NCBI GenBank assembly: GCA_937874965.1
Contig: CALNCD010000211.1
Coordinates: forward strand, 1 to 8,780
Length of the DNA: 8,780 nucleotides
Source: an uncultured Erysipelotrichaceae bacterium
Lineage (GTDB): Bacteria > Bacillota_I > Bacilli_A > Erysipelotrichales > Erysipelotrichaceae
Reading direction: 5' to 3'
Every line of letters starts with the position of its first letter. Within the stretch, counting starts at the first letter, position 1. The translations under genes were made by a program, and so were the position numbers. The notes below the pieces were generated by a model. It was given only the letters and a program-made list of their open reading frames with translations, had not been told where the DNA came from and did not search any database. Below, piece by piece: positions 1-6,726 of this stretch.

Positions 1-2332
1 CCGCCACCCATTGGCAGAGTGTATTGAATACAAACCAGGACTCAACCAATGCCGGCAAGTAGAAAACAACGTTCTTGCTGATTAATGTGTCCAGATCGAA
101 CACGGAATAGAAAAACAGCAGAACCATCAAGAACAGTGTCAGCAAGGTCACCAGCATGACTTTTCGCAGCGTGTTGAAGGGTTGTGACACCTTGATCAGC
201 AAGAAGAAGCAGACTGCGCCGACGAGGAGAATATTCATCGTTGAAATTTCCAACTGCTGCAATCCAAACCAAGTACCTATCAGCCGCAGAAGCAGAATAT
301 TCAGGATTATCGTTAACGCCGCCGGTAAGGAATTCTCGAGAATATTGATGAGAAACTGACCTTTAGGTTTATTGAAATTATGCCGGAAAGCTAAGAAAAA
401 TGAGGGGATTCCGACAGTCAACGTATTGATCGGCGTAAGTTGAAGCGGAATAAAGGGATACGGATACGGCAGGAACATATAAATAATAGCGAGAACAGTC
501 GAATAAATTGTTTTCACAAGGTAGAGTGAAGCGACTTGTTCGATATTATTGATGACGCGTCTTCCTTCATTAAGGACATCAATCATTAAACTGAAATCAG
601 AGGTCAGCAAAACGAAGTCGGCCACGCTGCGGGCTGCCTCTGATCCGTTAACCATGACCACCGCACAATCCGCTTCCTTCAAGGCAAGCACATCATTCAC
701 ACCATCCCCTGTCATACACACGGTATGATCAGCAGTCTTCAGAGCCTTGATCAATTCCCGTTTCTGATACGGTGAAACCCGGCCGAAAACAGTCTTGGTT
801 AGCGCGACAGTTCCGATTTCATCATCTTTAACCATTGACATATCCACGAATTCTTCCGCATGCTCAATCCCGGCATTCAGCGCAATCCGAGAAACAGTCT
901 GTGCATTATCCCCTGAGATCACTTTAAGCGTAACCCCTTGGTCCTTGAAAAATTCAAACGTGGCTGCTGCCTCATCCCGAATGTGATCTGAAAGAATAAT
1001 AAGACCTATTGCTTCCAGTTCTTCAGGCAAATGATCGTCTTCAAAACCAAAACGGGATTGTGCAAGGGTCAATACCCGATACCCTTGCTGAGCATAATGG
1101 GAAAGTATATGGTCATAGCGCTGATCGGTGAACATGTATTCATAAGCACCGACGGCAAAACTGCCCTCACCTTCGAATTGAACACCGCTCCACTTGCGAG
1201 CCGACGAAAATGCAACACACTGAAGTGAATTCCATTCTACAGCGGCACTAAAATGAGTTCTGAGCGATCGGGCTGTCGCATTCTCATCAGGCAATGCCTT
1301 GAATAAAGCTGCAAGTGCAAGCTCCATTTCAGGAATTGATGCTCCTTCAAGACTGACAAGTTCGACAAATGAGAGTTCACCATCGGTTATTGTTCCGGTC
1401 TTATCCAGACAAAGCGTATCAATACGGGCTAGTGTCTCGATTGACGGCAAGGATTGGACCAGCGCCTTCTTGCGGGTTAGATTATATGCACTGACATACA
1501 AAGTGACACTGGTCAACAAGATCAACCCCTCTGGAATCATACCTATCATAGCTGCAGAAACACCTAAGACTGCGGCAGACAGAGTTGCTCCATTATGCAT
1601 TTGAGCCCAGAGCAGAACTATTCCCACTGGAATAATAATGAATGTCAGGATCTTGATGATCCGATTTACCGTTCCCATCAATTCTGAAACGGGACGTTTT
1701 TCCTTTTTTGCTTCCTGTGCCAATTTACCCGCAAATCCATCCTGGCCAAGATGCTTCACACATAGATAACCAGCGCCGGCGACGACAAAACTGCCCGAAA
1801 GCAACTGATCATGCGTGTGTTTACGGATACTATCCGCTTCCCCGGTTAATAGTGATTCATCCATCTCCAGACCAATCGCATCCACAAGCTCACCATCGCC
1901 AACTACCTGATCTCCCGTTTTTAAGACAACAATATCATCAAGTACGAGCTCAGTCGAGGCAATCTCCAGTTTTTTTCCTTCCCGAACGACATGAAGCGGC
2001 GCTTTCGCCAGCAGAGTCAATCGATCGAGCGCCCGCTTGGAACGGATTTCCTGAAAAATTCCGATTCCTGTGTTCGCGATCGCAACACCCAGAAACACGG
2101 TATTCTTCAGATGACCTACAAGAATCAAAACAAGAGCCAGCACAATATTCAACAGATTGAACAATGTCAGCGTATTATCCCGAACGATTTCCTTGACCGA
2201 TCGGGTCAGGGGCTTTTCATCCTGATTCACAGCTCCTGCAGCCTTTCTTTCTTCAACCTGCTGGAGTGTTAATCCAATTTCGGCGGATGGTGTCACTCTC
2301 TCAAATGATGTCTTCTGCTCACGATTGCTCAT
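1..2332 (-). CDS. P-type cation-transporting ATPase (CtpE/CaxP-like, probable Ca2+), C-terminal end cut by window
   Basis: ATP-driven cation pump of the plasma membrane. I translated 777 codons with no stop before the left edge. The start ATG at 2332 has an AGGAG (2338-2342) five bases upstream. Visible parts: M1-M2 about residues 55-96; actuator loop TGEA at 163-166; M4 with PEGL at 267-270; phosphorylation motif DKTGTIT with the acceptor Asp310; nucleotide-binding domain with a RKWSG-type motif near 379-383; hinge GDGVND at 542-547; six further membrane segments from about 600 to the edge. The stretch between M4 and Asp310 (VQSLPSIETLARIDTLCLD) resembles mycobacterial CtpE and the pneumococcal CaxP group, both linked to calcium. 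That comparison is from memory. There is no N-terminal heavy-metal domain and no CPC motif, so a copper/zinc exporter is unlikely. Family members are roughly 780-800 residues, so few residues are missing. The ion is inferred; the P-type ATPase call is secure. Confidence 0.93.
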   Translation of the reverse strand, partial: MSNREQKTSFERVTPSAEIGLTLQQVEERKAAGAVNQDEKPLTRSVKEIVRDNTLTLFNLLNIVLALVLILVGHLKNTVFLGVAIANTGIGIFQEIRSKRALDRLTLLAKAPLHVVREGKKLEIASTELVLDDIVVLKTGDQVVGDGELVDAIGLEMDESLLTGEADSIRKHTHDQLLSGSFVVAGAGYLCVKHLGQDGFAGKLAQEAKKEKRPVSELMGTVNRIIKILTFIIIPVGIVLLWAQMHNGATLSAAVLGVSAAMIGMIPEGLILLTSVTLYVSAYNLTRKKALVQSLPSIETLARIDTLCLDKTGTITDGELSFVELVSLEGASIPEMELALAALFKALPDENATARSLRTHFSAAVEWNSLQCVAFSSARKWSGVQFEGEGSFAVGAYEYMFTDQRYDHILSHYAQQGYRVLTLAQSRFGFEDDHLPEELEAIGLIILSDHIRDEAAATFEFFKDQGVTLKVISGDNAQTVSRIALNAGIEHAEEFVDMSMVKDDEIGTVALTKTVFGRVSPYQKRELIKALKTADHTVCMTGDGVNDVLALKEADCAVVMVNGSEAARSVADFVLLTSDFSLMIDVLNEGRRVINNIEQVASLYLVKTIYSTVLAIIYMFLPYPYPFIPLQLTPINTLTVGIPSFFLAFRHNFNKPKGQFLINILENSLPAALTIILNILLLRLIGTWFGLQQLEISTMNILLVGAVCFFLLIKVSQPFNTLRKVMLVTLLTLFLMVLLFFYSVFDLDTLISKNVVFYLPALVESWFVFNTLCQWVA

Positions 2333-2378
2333 ACTAACTCCTATTTCCAAGCGGCGGTTCTTTCGTTTTCCAAATCAA

Positions 2379-2451
2379 CACCTGAAAACCCGCTCTTTCA
2401 AAATCGCAACGATGCGGCAAAACCATACGTATTTCACCTGAAACATCGCGA
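2379..2451 (-). repeat. ATPase leader: repeated CACCTGAAA and a bulged hairpin
   Basis: CACCTGAAA (plus strand) occurs at 2379-2387 and again at 2435-2443. The second copy sits in the near-dyad TTTCACCTGAAA. Separately, 2404-2414 and 2444-2451 can pair on the minus-strand transcript as an 8-bp stem with a 3-base bulge (TCGCGATG with CATCGTTGCGA), followed by only four T. These could be operator half-sites or a leader structure. I do not recognise a known riboswitch, and chance is not excluded. Confidence 0.25.
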
Positions 2452-2465
2452 ATGCTTACATCTTA

Positions 2466-2494
2466 ACCATACCACAAAATCAGATACAGAAAAA
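2466..2494 (-). promoter_or_regulatory. Candidate ATPase promoter (extended -10, weak -35)
   Basis: On the minus strand TGGTATGGT (2466-2474) reads as an extended -10 (TG-n-TATGGT). The hexamer 17 bases upstream, TTTTTC (2489-2494), is a poor -35. Transcription would start near 2459 and give a leader of about 125 bases before the ATPase ATG. This is the best candidate I see upstream of the gene, but the -35 is weak. Confidence 0.3.
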
Positions 2495-2599
2495 TAAAAG
2501 AAATTACACCGGCCATCCGATCCGCCAGCATACCCGCATTTCAGCCTCTGAATTAGCCAGCATTCTTTCTTTCAAGGCGATTAGGCATCGTCTTAAGTT

Positions 2600-2722
2600 T
2601 CATGAAGATAAGTATACGCAAACATCGACCATTGCAACAGATAGTTTGATGCCTAGAGGATCATTCCTTTCATTGAAACGCACCTTACGGCGGTGATGCA
2701 AACTATCATCTTCGTCATCCAT
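2600..2722 (-). CDS. Doubtful 40-residue ORF in the intergenic region
   Basis: The minus-strand ATG at 2722 opens 40 codons to a TGA at 2600-2602. The product starts MDDEDDSLHHRRKVRFNERN and ends in a more hydrophobic stretch (LSVAMVDVCVYL). There is an in-frame TAG six codons upstream and only a weak AGGA about 14 bases before the ATG, which is too far for good initiation. After the TGA the same frame stays open for about 29 more codons, so this may be a fragment of a decayed gene. I recognise no family. It also overlaps the nested inverted repeat at 2640-2707, so an RNA role is equally possible. Low confidence. Confidence 0.15.
   Translation of the reverse strand: MDDEDDSLHHRRKVRFNERNDPLGIKLSVAMVDVCVYLSS
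2640..2707. repeat. Nested inverted repeat, cloverleaf-like fold
   Basis: GATAGTTTG (2640-2648) and CAAACTATC (2699-2707) are perfect 9-bp inverted arms enclosing 50 bases. Shorter pairs lie inside: CACC/GGTG (2681-2684 with 2692-2695), TTTC/GAAA (2668-2671 with 2675-2678) and AGGA/TCCT (2657-2660 with 2665-2668, sharing one base with the previous pair). Together they could form a small multibranched RNA on either strand. It lacks tRNA landmarks such as the GGTTCGA loop, and it has no T-tract, so it is neither a tRNA nor a terminator. Confidence 0.3.
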
Positions 2723-2970
2723 GAATGATTTTAAATCCTAGAATATCATCTGATCTGTGTTCCGGCGTTCTTTCAACTGATTCGAAATTTCTTCCTTTTC
2801 TTCTTTGTACCGTTCCTTATTTCGTCTATAACGAAATCACCCTATCAAAACAGCCTGCTCCGATACTGATTCTCCATCGCTTGCAGATCATCAAGTTATT
2901 CCTGCCTTTCAAAATACCGGCATACCGTCGCCCTGATACACTTCTTATGAAAGAACCTGATCTTTATTCG

Positions 2971-3019
2971 TAAAAACACTGCTGAATCGCTGCCGTACCC
3001 TCAGTTATTCAGCAGTGTT
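2971..3019 (-). terminator. Rho-independent terminator of the tex/phosphatase operon
   Basis: AACACTGCTGAAT (2975-2987) and ATTCAGCAGTGTT (3007-3019) are perfect 13-bp inverted arms with a 19-base loop. Read on the minus strand, the stem runs directly into a T-tract (complement of 2972-2976). It lies 75 bases past the phosphatase stop. The other strand has no T-tract, so it works for the minus-strand operon only. The loop is longer than usual. Confidence 0.85.
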
Positions 3020-3093
3020 GATTGCAAAAAACGGCATCATGGAACTGTTGCTCCACGATACCGTTTCACTCACTTTATACAGCATTTCCTAAA

Positions 3094-3540
3094 CTATCGT
3101 GCTTGAATTGCGCTGGCCCAAAAAGCCAAGCCCTTCCTAATCAGCATTTCTGTTTCTTCAAAGTTGCCTGTGTACCAGGGATCCGGAATACTTTGATCGC
3201 TGTCCGGAGCATACTCCATATACAGATGGAGTTTTTGAACAGGTACACCCAGATCGATTAAATCATCGTAATTGGATTGATCCATCGCAATCACAAGATC
3301 TGCAGACGCGATATCCTGCGGCGTAATCCGCTGGGATACCTTACCGGCATAGTCAACGCTGTGTTTTCTGAGCACCTTGGCAGTTCCAGGGTGAACTGGA
3401 TTTCCTTGCTCCCAGGTGCTTGTTGCCCGGGAACTGACTGCTGCCCTCTGACCATGCTTCTGGAGATAATCCTGAAACAGGCCTTCTGCCATGGGTGATC
3501 GGCATATGTTGCCAAGACAGACAAATACGACTGTTACCAT
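3094..3540 (-). CDS. Low-molecular-weight protein-tyrosine (or arginine) phosphatase
   Basis: Cytosolic phosphatase that hydrolyses phosphotyrosine, or phosphoarginine in the YwlE-like branch, through a cysteinyl-phosphate intermediate. The 148 residues match the usual family size. The catalytic P-loop CLGNICRS begins at Cys8, with Arg14 closing C(x)5R. The general acid is Asp120 in the DPWY loop (120-123). The start ATG shares one base with the tex stop (TAATG), with a GAGG seven bases upstream inside the tex end, so translation is probably coupled to tex. The gene is last in its operon and is followed by a strong terminator. In Gram-positives such enzymes act either with a BY-kinase for polysaccharide control or against McsB-type arginine kinases. 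Neither partner is in this window, so the substrate is open. P-loop position 12 is Ile; Thr there is associated with arginine-phosphate specificity (from memory), which leans towards a tyrosine phosphatase. Confidence 0.93.
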   Translation of the reverse strand: MVTVVFVCLGNICRSPMAEGLFQDYLQKHGQRAAVSSRATSTWEQGNPVHPGTAKVLRKHSVDYAGKVSQRITPQDIASADLVIAMDQSNYDDLIDLGVPVQKLHLYMEYAPDSDQSIPDPWYTGNFEETEMLIRKGLAFWASAIQAR

Positions 3541-5705
3541 TACCGGTCCTCAGAGGGCTGAATCATTGAAAGCTGAATCCGTTTTTTCTTCGGATCAACA
3601 CCGATGACCCAAACATCAACAATATCCCCCAATGAGACAACTTCACTGGGATGCTTTACAAATTGCTTCCGTAGTTTGGAAAGATGAACGAGTCCATCCT
3701 GTTTGACTCCAATATCCACAAAGGCGCCAAAGTCGACTACATTTCGGACAGTGCCTTGCAGCTTCATTCCAGACTTGATATCTTCAATGGTCAATACATC
3801 CTGACGAAGCAGGGGTGCAGCCATCTGGTCCCGCACGTCCCGTCCAGGTTGCATCAATCCATCCAGGACATCGTTGATGGTTTGCTGTCCATACGAATAC
3901 GCACTCAAATCTTGTCGAGCCAGTGCATGTTCAAGATCCTGCCGGGTATAATTCTGTCCCGCAAGCTTCAGTAGTGCTTTTGCCAATGGGTATTGTTCAG
4001 GGTGAACGCCAGTATGATCCAGAATATCCTTGCTTTCTGGAATCCGTAGAAATCCAACGGCCTGCTGGAAGGCTTTTTCGCCAAGTCGAGCAACCTTCTT
4101 AAGTTCCATTTTTGACTTGAACTGACCGTTCTCTAACCGATATGCATAAATATTCTTAGCCAGAACCTTGGTTAATCCTGCCACGTGTTCCAGCAATTGA
4201 ACACTGGCTGAATTGATGTTCACGCCTACCTGATTCACCGCAGTCTCCACAACAAAGTCCAATGTTCCCTCCAGCATTTTTTGATTAACATCATGCTGAT
4301 ATTGACCAACACCTACTGCTTTCGGCTCAATTTTAACCAGTTCAGCAAGAGGATCCTGCAACCGTCGCGCGATACTGACTGCCGAGCGCTGTTCAACCTG
4401 CAGATCTGGAAATTCTTCACGGGCGACACTGCTTGCGGAATAAACTGATGCACCTGCCTCGCTGACAATGATGTAATCCACACGATGATCTGCTTCCTTG
4501 ATCAAAGAAGCAACAAATTCTTCGGATTCACGAGATGCTGTACCATTCCCAATTGCAACCAAGTCAACTTTATACGTATTCAGCAGCCTTGAAAACTTAT
4601 GATGTGCGGCCTCCTTCTGTGCCTTTGACGCTGGGTCATGCGGATAGATGACATCAATCGCCAAAACCTTCCCAAAAGGATCCACGATGGCCAATTTACA
4701 GCCAGTCCGATAAGCAGGATCAAACCCCAAAACGACTTTATCTTTAATCGGTGCCTGAAGAAGCAAATGCTTCAAGTTATCCGAAAAGATAAGAATTGCC
4801 TGCTCCTCTGCTTTTTCCGTCAGTTCATTTCGGATTTCTCGCTCGATTGACGGCTTGATAAATCGCTTATAACTCTCGGAAACGGCATTCTCAATAAGGA
4901 CCGCAGAACTGCTTGCCGGCTGAGCAATCATCCGATTACTCATAAACCGCGTAATTTCAAGATCATTCACACTCAATGAGACCTTGATTACCCCTTCTCG
5001 CTCTGCCCGGTTGATTGCCAGGATGCGATGGGAGGCCAATGACGATAGAGACTGCTGAAATGAATAGTACATCTCATAGACCTGCCGTTCATCGAGAGTT
5101 TCATCTTTGACTTCACTTGCCAATATGCCATTTACTCTGATATACTTGCGCACCCATTCCCTGAAATCGGCCCGATCTGAAACAATCTCAGCAATAATCT
5201 CGTGTGCACCTTCAAACACATCCGTTACGGATTCAATAGACAATTCCGGATTCACATATGCTTCCGCTTCCTTATCAAGATCTTGAACAAGACGGCATTC
5301 CAAGATGAAACTTGCAAACGGTTCAAGTCCTCTCTCCCGGGCAATCACCGCCTTGGTTTTTTTCTTTTGCTTGTAAGGACGATATAAATCTTCTACCTGC
5401 TGGAGTTTCGTAGCTGCCGCTATCGATTGTTCAAGGACTTCACTCAGTTTTCCTTGGTCATCAATAAGTTTTCTGACCTCACCTTTACGGGTTTCCAGGT
5501 TCTCCAGATAGGTGTAACGATCCTCAATCTGTTTGATTTCAACTTCATCCAAACTACCCGTCATCTCTTTTCGATAACGCGCAATAAAAGGGATGGTATT
5601 CCCATCCGCCAATAATTCCAGAACTTTGCGAATTTGCTTTTCACTTAAATTCTCAAATTCAGAATCAACATTCTTGATTACAATTTCATTTAGCTTTTCC
5701 ACCAT
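3540..5705 (-). CDS. tex: Tex, S1-domain RNA-binding transcription accessory protein
   Basis: Cytosolic nucleic-acid-binding protein of the Tex/YdcI family, associated with transcription and RNA metabolism. 721 residues from the chosen start, normal for the family. Domains (numbered from the longer 723-residue reading): helical N-terminal Tex domain with IPFIARYRKEMTG at 40-52 and a basic DLYRPYKQKKKTKA segment at 108-121; YqgF/RNase H-like fold from about 325 with GFDPAYRTGCKLA; helix-hairpin-helix region about 485-560; C-terminal S1 domain about 646-716, with VVDFGAFVDIG and DGLVHLSKL. Start: a GTG at 5711 is in frame, but the ATG at 5705 is preferred because TAGGTG sits directly upstream of it. 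The gene has its own promoter and shares one base with the downstream phosphatase, so the two are probably co-translated. No damage is seen. Confidence 0.96.
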   Translation of the reverse strand: MVEKLNEIVIKNVDSEFENLSEKQIRKVLELLADGNTIPFIARYRKEMTGSLDEVEIKQIEDRYTYLENLETRKGEVRKLIDDQGKLSEVLEQSIAAATKLQQVEDLYRPYKQKKKTKAVIARERGLEPFASFILECRLVQDLDKEAEAYVNPELSIESVTDVFEGAHEIIAEIVSDRADFREWVRKYIRVNGILASEVKDETLDERQVYEMYYSFQQSLSSLASHRILAINRAEREGVIKVSLSVNDLEITRFMSNRMIAQPASSSAVLIENAVSESYKRFIKPSIEREIRNELTEKAEEQAILIFSDNLKHLLLQAPIKDKVVLGFDPAYRTGCKLAIVDPFGKVLAIDVIYPHDPASKAQKEAAHHKFSRLLNTYKVDLVAIGNGTASRESEEFVASLIKEADHRVDYIIVSEAGASVYSASSVAREEFPDLQVEQRSAVSIARRLQDPLAELVKIEPKAVGVGQYQHDVNQKMLEGTLDFVVETAVNQVGVNINSASVQLLEHVAGLTKVLAKNIYAYRLENGQFKSKMELKKVARLGEKAFQQAVGFLRIPESKDILDHTGVHPEQYPLAKALLKLAGQNYTRQDLEHALARQDLSAYSYGQQTINDVLDGLMQPGRDVRDQMAAPLLRQDVLTIEDIKSGMKLQGTVRNVVDFGAFVDIGVKQDGLVHLSKLRKQFVKHPSEVVSLGDIVDVWVIGVDPKKKRIQLSMIQPSEDR

Positions 5706-5729
5706 AAACACCTACACTTCTATTGGGTT

Positions 5730-5758
5730 ATTGTACCATAGACAGCTTCATTTATCAG
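5730..5758 (-). promoter_or_regulatory. Sigma-A type promoter for tex and the phosphatase
   Basis: On the minus strand: -35 CTGATA (5753-5758, four of six to TTGACA), a 17-base spacer, and -10 TACAAT (5730-5735, five of six). Transcription would start near 5723, about 18 bases before the ATG at 5705. It lies in the gap between the membrane-protein stop (5779) and tex, so tex can be transcribed independently of pgsA. Confidence 0.65.
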
Positions 5759-5778
5759 AAAAACAAAATGAAAAGCAC

Positions 5779-6141
5779 TTATCGTTCTTCATCAGAACCT
5801 GGCCTTTCTGGCTGATGCGGCAAGGCATCAATTTTCTGATGCAAAAGAACAAGTGATTTCTGTAATTCATCATGCTTCTGATGTAGTTTTTTCAAAGAAG
5901 CGTGCGTCACGGTTGTTGTTCCGGCGGCAATAGATGCACCCAAGGCACTTAGGACATTGGTGTAATTGCCAAGGATAAGCTGCATGGATGAACTGGGCTG
6001 ATAGGGCTGCAAGACAGGTAAAAGAAGCGCTGCCAACGAAAAAATAACCAGGTAAAAGAACAGGAACACGTAAATGAAAATTGAAACCGGGCTTGCAAGC
6101 AATGATGGAATCCGCTTGAGAAAAGATTGACCTTTGTTCAT
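5779..6141 (-). CDS. Small membrane protein with C-terminal coiled coil, function unknown
   Basis: I do not recognise this 120-residue protein. It has a basic N-terminus (KGQSFLKR), a strong membrane segment at about 18-43, a second moderately hydrophobic stretch at about 53-78, then a charged helix (84-106, LKKLHQKHDELQKSLVLLHQK) with coiled-coil character, and a hydrophilic Pro/Glu/Arg tail. That suggests a two-helix membrane anchor with both ends in the cytosol and a coiled coil that could bind a partner or self-associate. The ATG overlaps the pgsA stop in the sequence ATGA, and no Shine-Dalgarno is visible just upstream. Translation therefore probably depends on ribosomes finishing pgsA, which points to coordinated dosage with PgsA. 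A role near phospholipid synthesis is possible but inferred only from position. Reading frame, length and coupling make it a real gene. Confidence 0.75.
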   Translation of the reverse strand: MNKGQSFLKRIPSLLASPVSIFIYVFLFFYLVIFSLAALLLPVLQPYQPSSSMQLILGNYTNVLSALGASIAAGTTTVTHASLKKLHQKHDELQKSLVLLHQKIDALPHQPERPGSDEER

Positions 6142-6671
6142 AATGATCGTGTTTGATTACGATAAGCCACGTAATCCGGAAGGTAAGAGATGCCTGACAC
6201 AAGCGCCGAAACAGAAACGATAAGCAATAGGATGAAGACTGCTTGATCAGAAAGCGAAGGGAAAACAATCAAAATGAACATGATCAGGTAAAAGAGAACT
6301 GTATTGATTTTGCCTAAAAGCTTTGCACCTTCCAATTGAACTTTTTTCCGAACGAGCTGTCCGCCGAGAATCATCATCACACATTCCTTGGTCAGAATAA
6401 AGGCGAAAAAATACCAGAAGCGGACATAATTCAGCATCAATGTCAGTGAAAGTACAGTCTGTGTTAATTTATCCGCAATCGGATCAAGAATCTTGCCTAA
6501 GGGGGTAATCGCATCAAAATGGCGAGCAATCCACCCGTCTAACGTATCTGTAATTCCGGAAATAACCAGAAGCGTCGCAGACGCAAAATGATTTCTCTCA
6601 AGCAATGCATAAAGCAGAAACGGAATTAATAGTATTCTGAATGCAGATAGGATATTCGGTATTTTCTTCAT
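6138..6671 (-). CDS. pgsA: CDP-diacylglycerol-glycerol-3-phosphate 3-phosphatidyltransferase
   Basis: Integral membrane CDP-alcohol phosphatidyltransferase. It probably joins CDP-diacylglycerol and glycerol-3-phosphate to make phosphatidylglycerolphosphate, the first committed step to phosphatidylglycerol and cardiolipin. With the start at 6671 the protein has 177 residues, normal for PgsA. The full catalytic signature D(x)2DG(x)2AR(x)8G(x)3D(x)3D is present: Asp42, Asp45-Gly46, Ala49-Arg50, Gly59, Asp63, Asp67. The N-terminus MKKIPNILSAFRILLIPF and the GKINT at 120-124 fit the PgsA subgroup, and several membrane helices follow. Start choice: GGGGGA lies four to five bases before the ATG at 6671. 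The longer in-frame TTG at 6722 is impossible in practice because it lies inside the -35 box. The next gene starts within its stop codon. A different CDP-alcohol transferase is the main alternative. Confidence 0.9.
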   Translation of the reverse strand: MKKIPNILSAFRILLIPFLLYALLERNHFASATLLVISGITDTLDGWIARHFDAITPLGKILDPIADKLTQTVLSLTLMLNYVRFWYFFAFILTKECVMMILGGQLVRKKVQLEGAKLLGKINTVLFYLIMFILIVFPSLSDQAVFILLLIVSVSALVSGISYLPDYVAYRNQTRSL

Positions 6672-6692
6672 AGAATCCCCCATAATAGTCCT

Positions 6693-6722
6693 ATAATACA
6701 CCTTTAAATCTAAATAAGTCAA
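6693..6722 (-). promoter_or_regulatory. Strong sigma-A type promoter for pgsA
   Basis: On the minus strand: -35 TTGACT (6717-6722, five of six), an 18-base spacer, and -10 TATTAT (6693-6698, five of six). The predicted start near 6686 gives a leader of only about 15 bases, just enough for the GGGGGA ribosome binding site before the ATG at 6671. The promoter begins just after the end (6727) of the shifted frame of the PTS gene. Confidence 0.75.
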
Positions 6723-6726
6723 AATT

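Larger units (their letters stand above)
2345..2970. other. Long intergenic region with no convincing gene
   Basis: About 625 bases separate the ATPase start from the terminator of the upstream operon. The plus-strand frame at 2725-2973 has no ribosome binding site and an unremarkable composition. The minus strand is purine-rich around 2770-2810 and would encode a Lys/Glu/Arg-rich peptide, but the frame is broken by stops. Visible structure: a perfect 7-bp hairpin ATTTCGT-ctata-ACGAAAT at 2819-2837, a nested inverted repeat at 2640-2707, and the ATPase leader elements. It may be a decayed gene, an RNA gene or plain spacer. Confidence 0.5.

Noticed and set aside
1708..2160. Plus-strand 150-codon ORF
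   Set aside because: Lies antisense inside the ATPase gene, whose catalytic motifs are clear. The product is rich in Pro, His, Gln and Arg, as expected for a shadow frame.
2640..2707. tRNA gene suggested by the cloverleaf-like pairing
   Set aside because: No GGTTCGA-type T loop, no D-arm landmarks and no sensible anticodon arm of 5 bp with a 7-base loop.
2725..2973. Plus-strand 82-codon ORF in the intergenic region
   Set aside because: No ribosome binding site, no recognisable family and no promoter in the right place. It is most likely the complement of a purine-rich minus strand.
3053..3101. Short inverted repeat CACGATA/TATCGTG around the phosphatase stop
   Set aside because: Seven base pairs with a loop of nearly 40 bases and no T-tract. 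The real terminator is the 13-bp repeat at 2975-3019.
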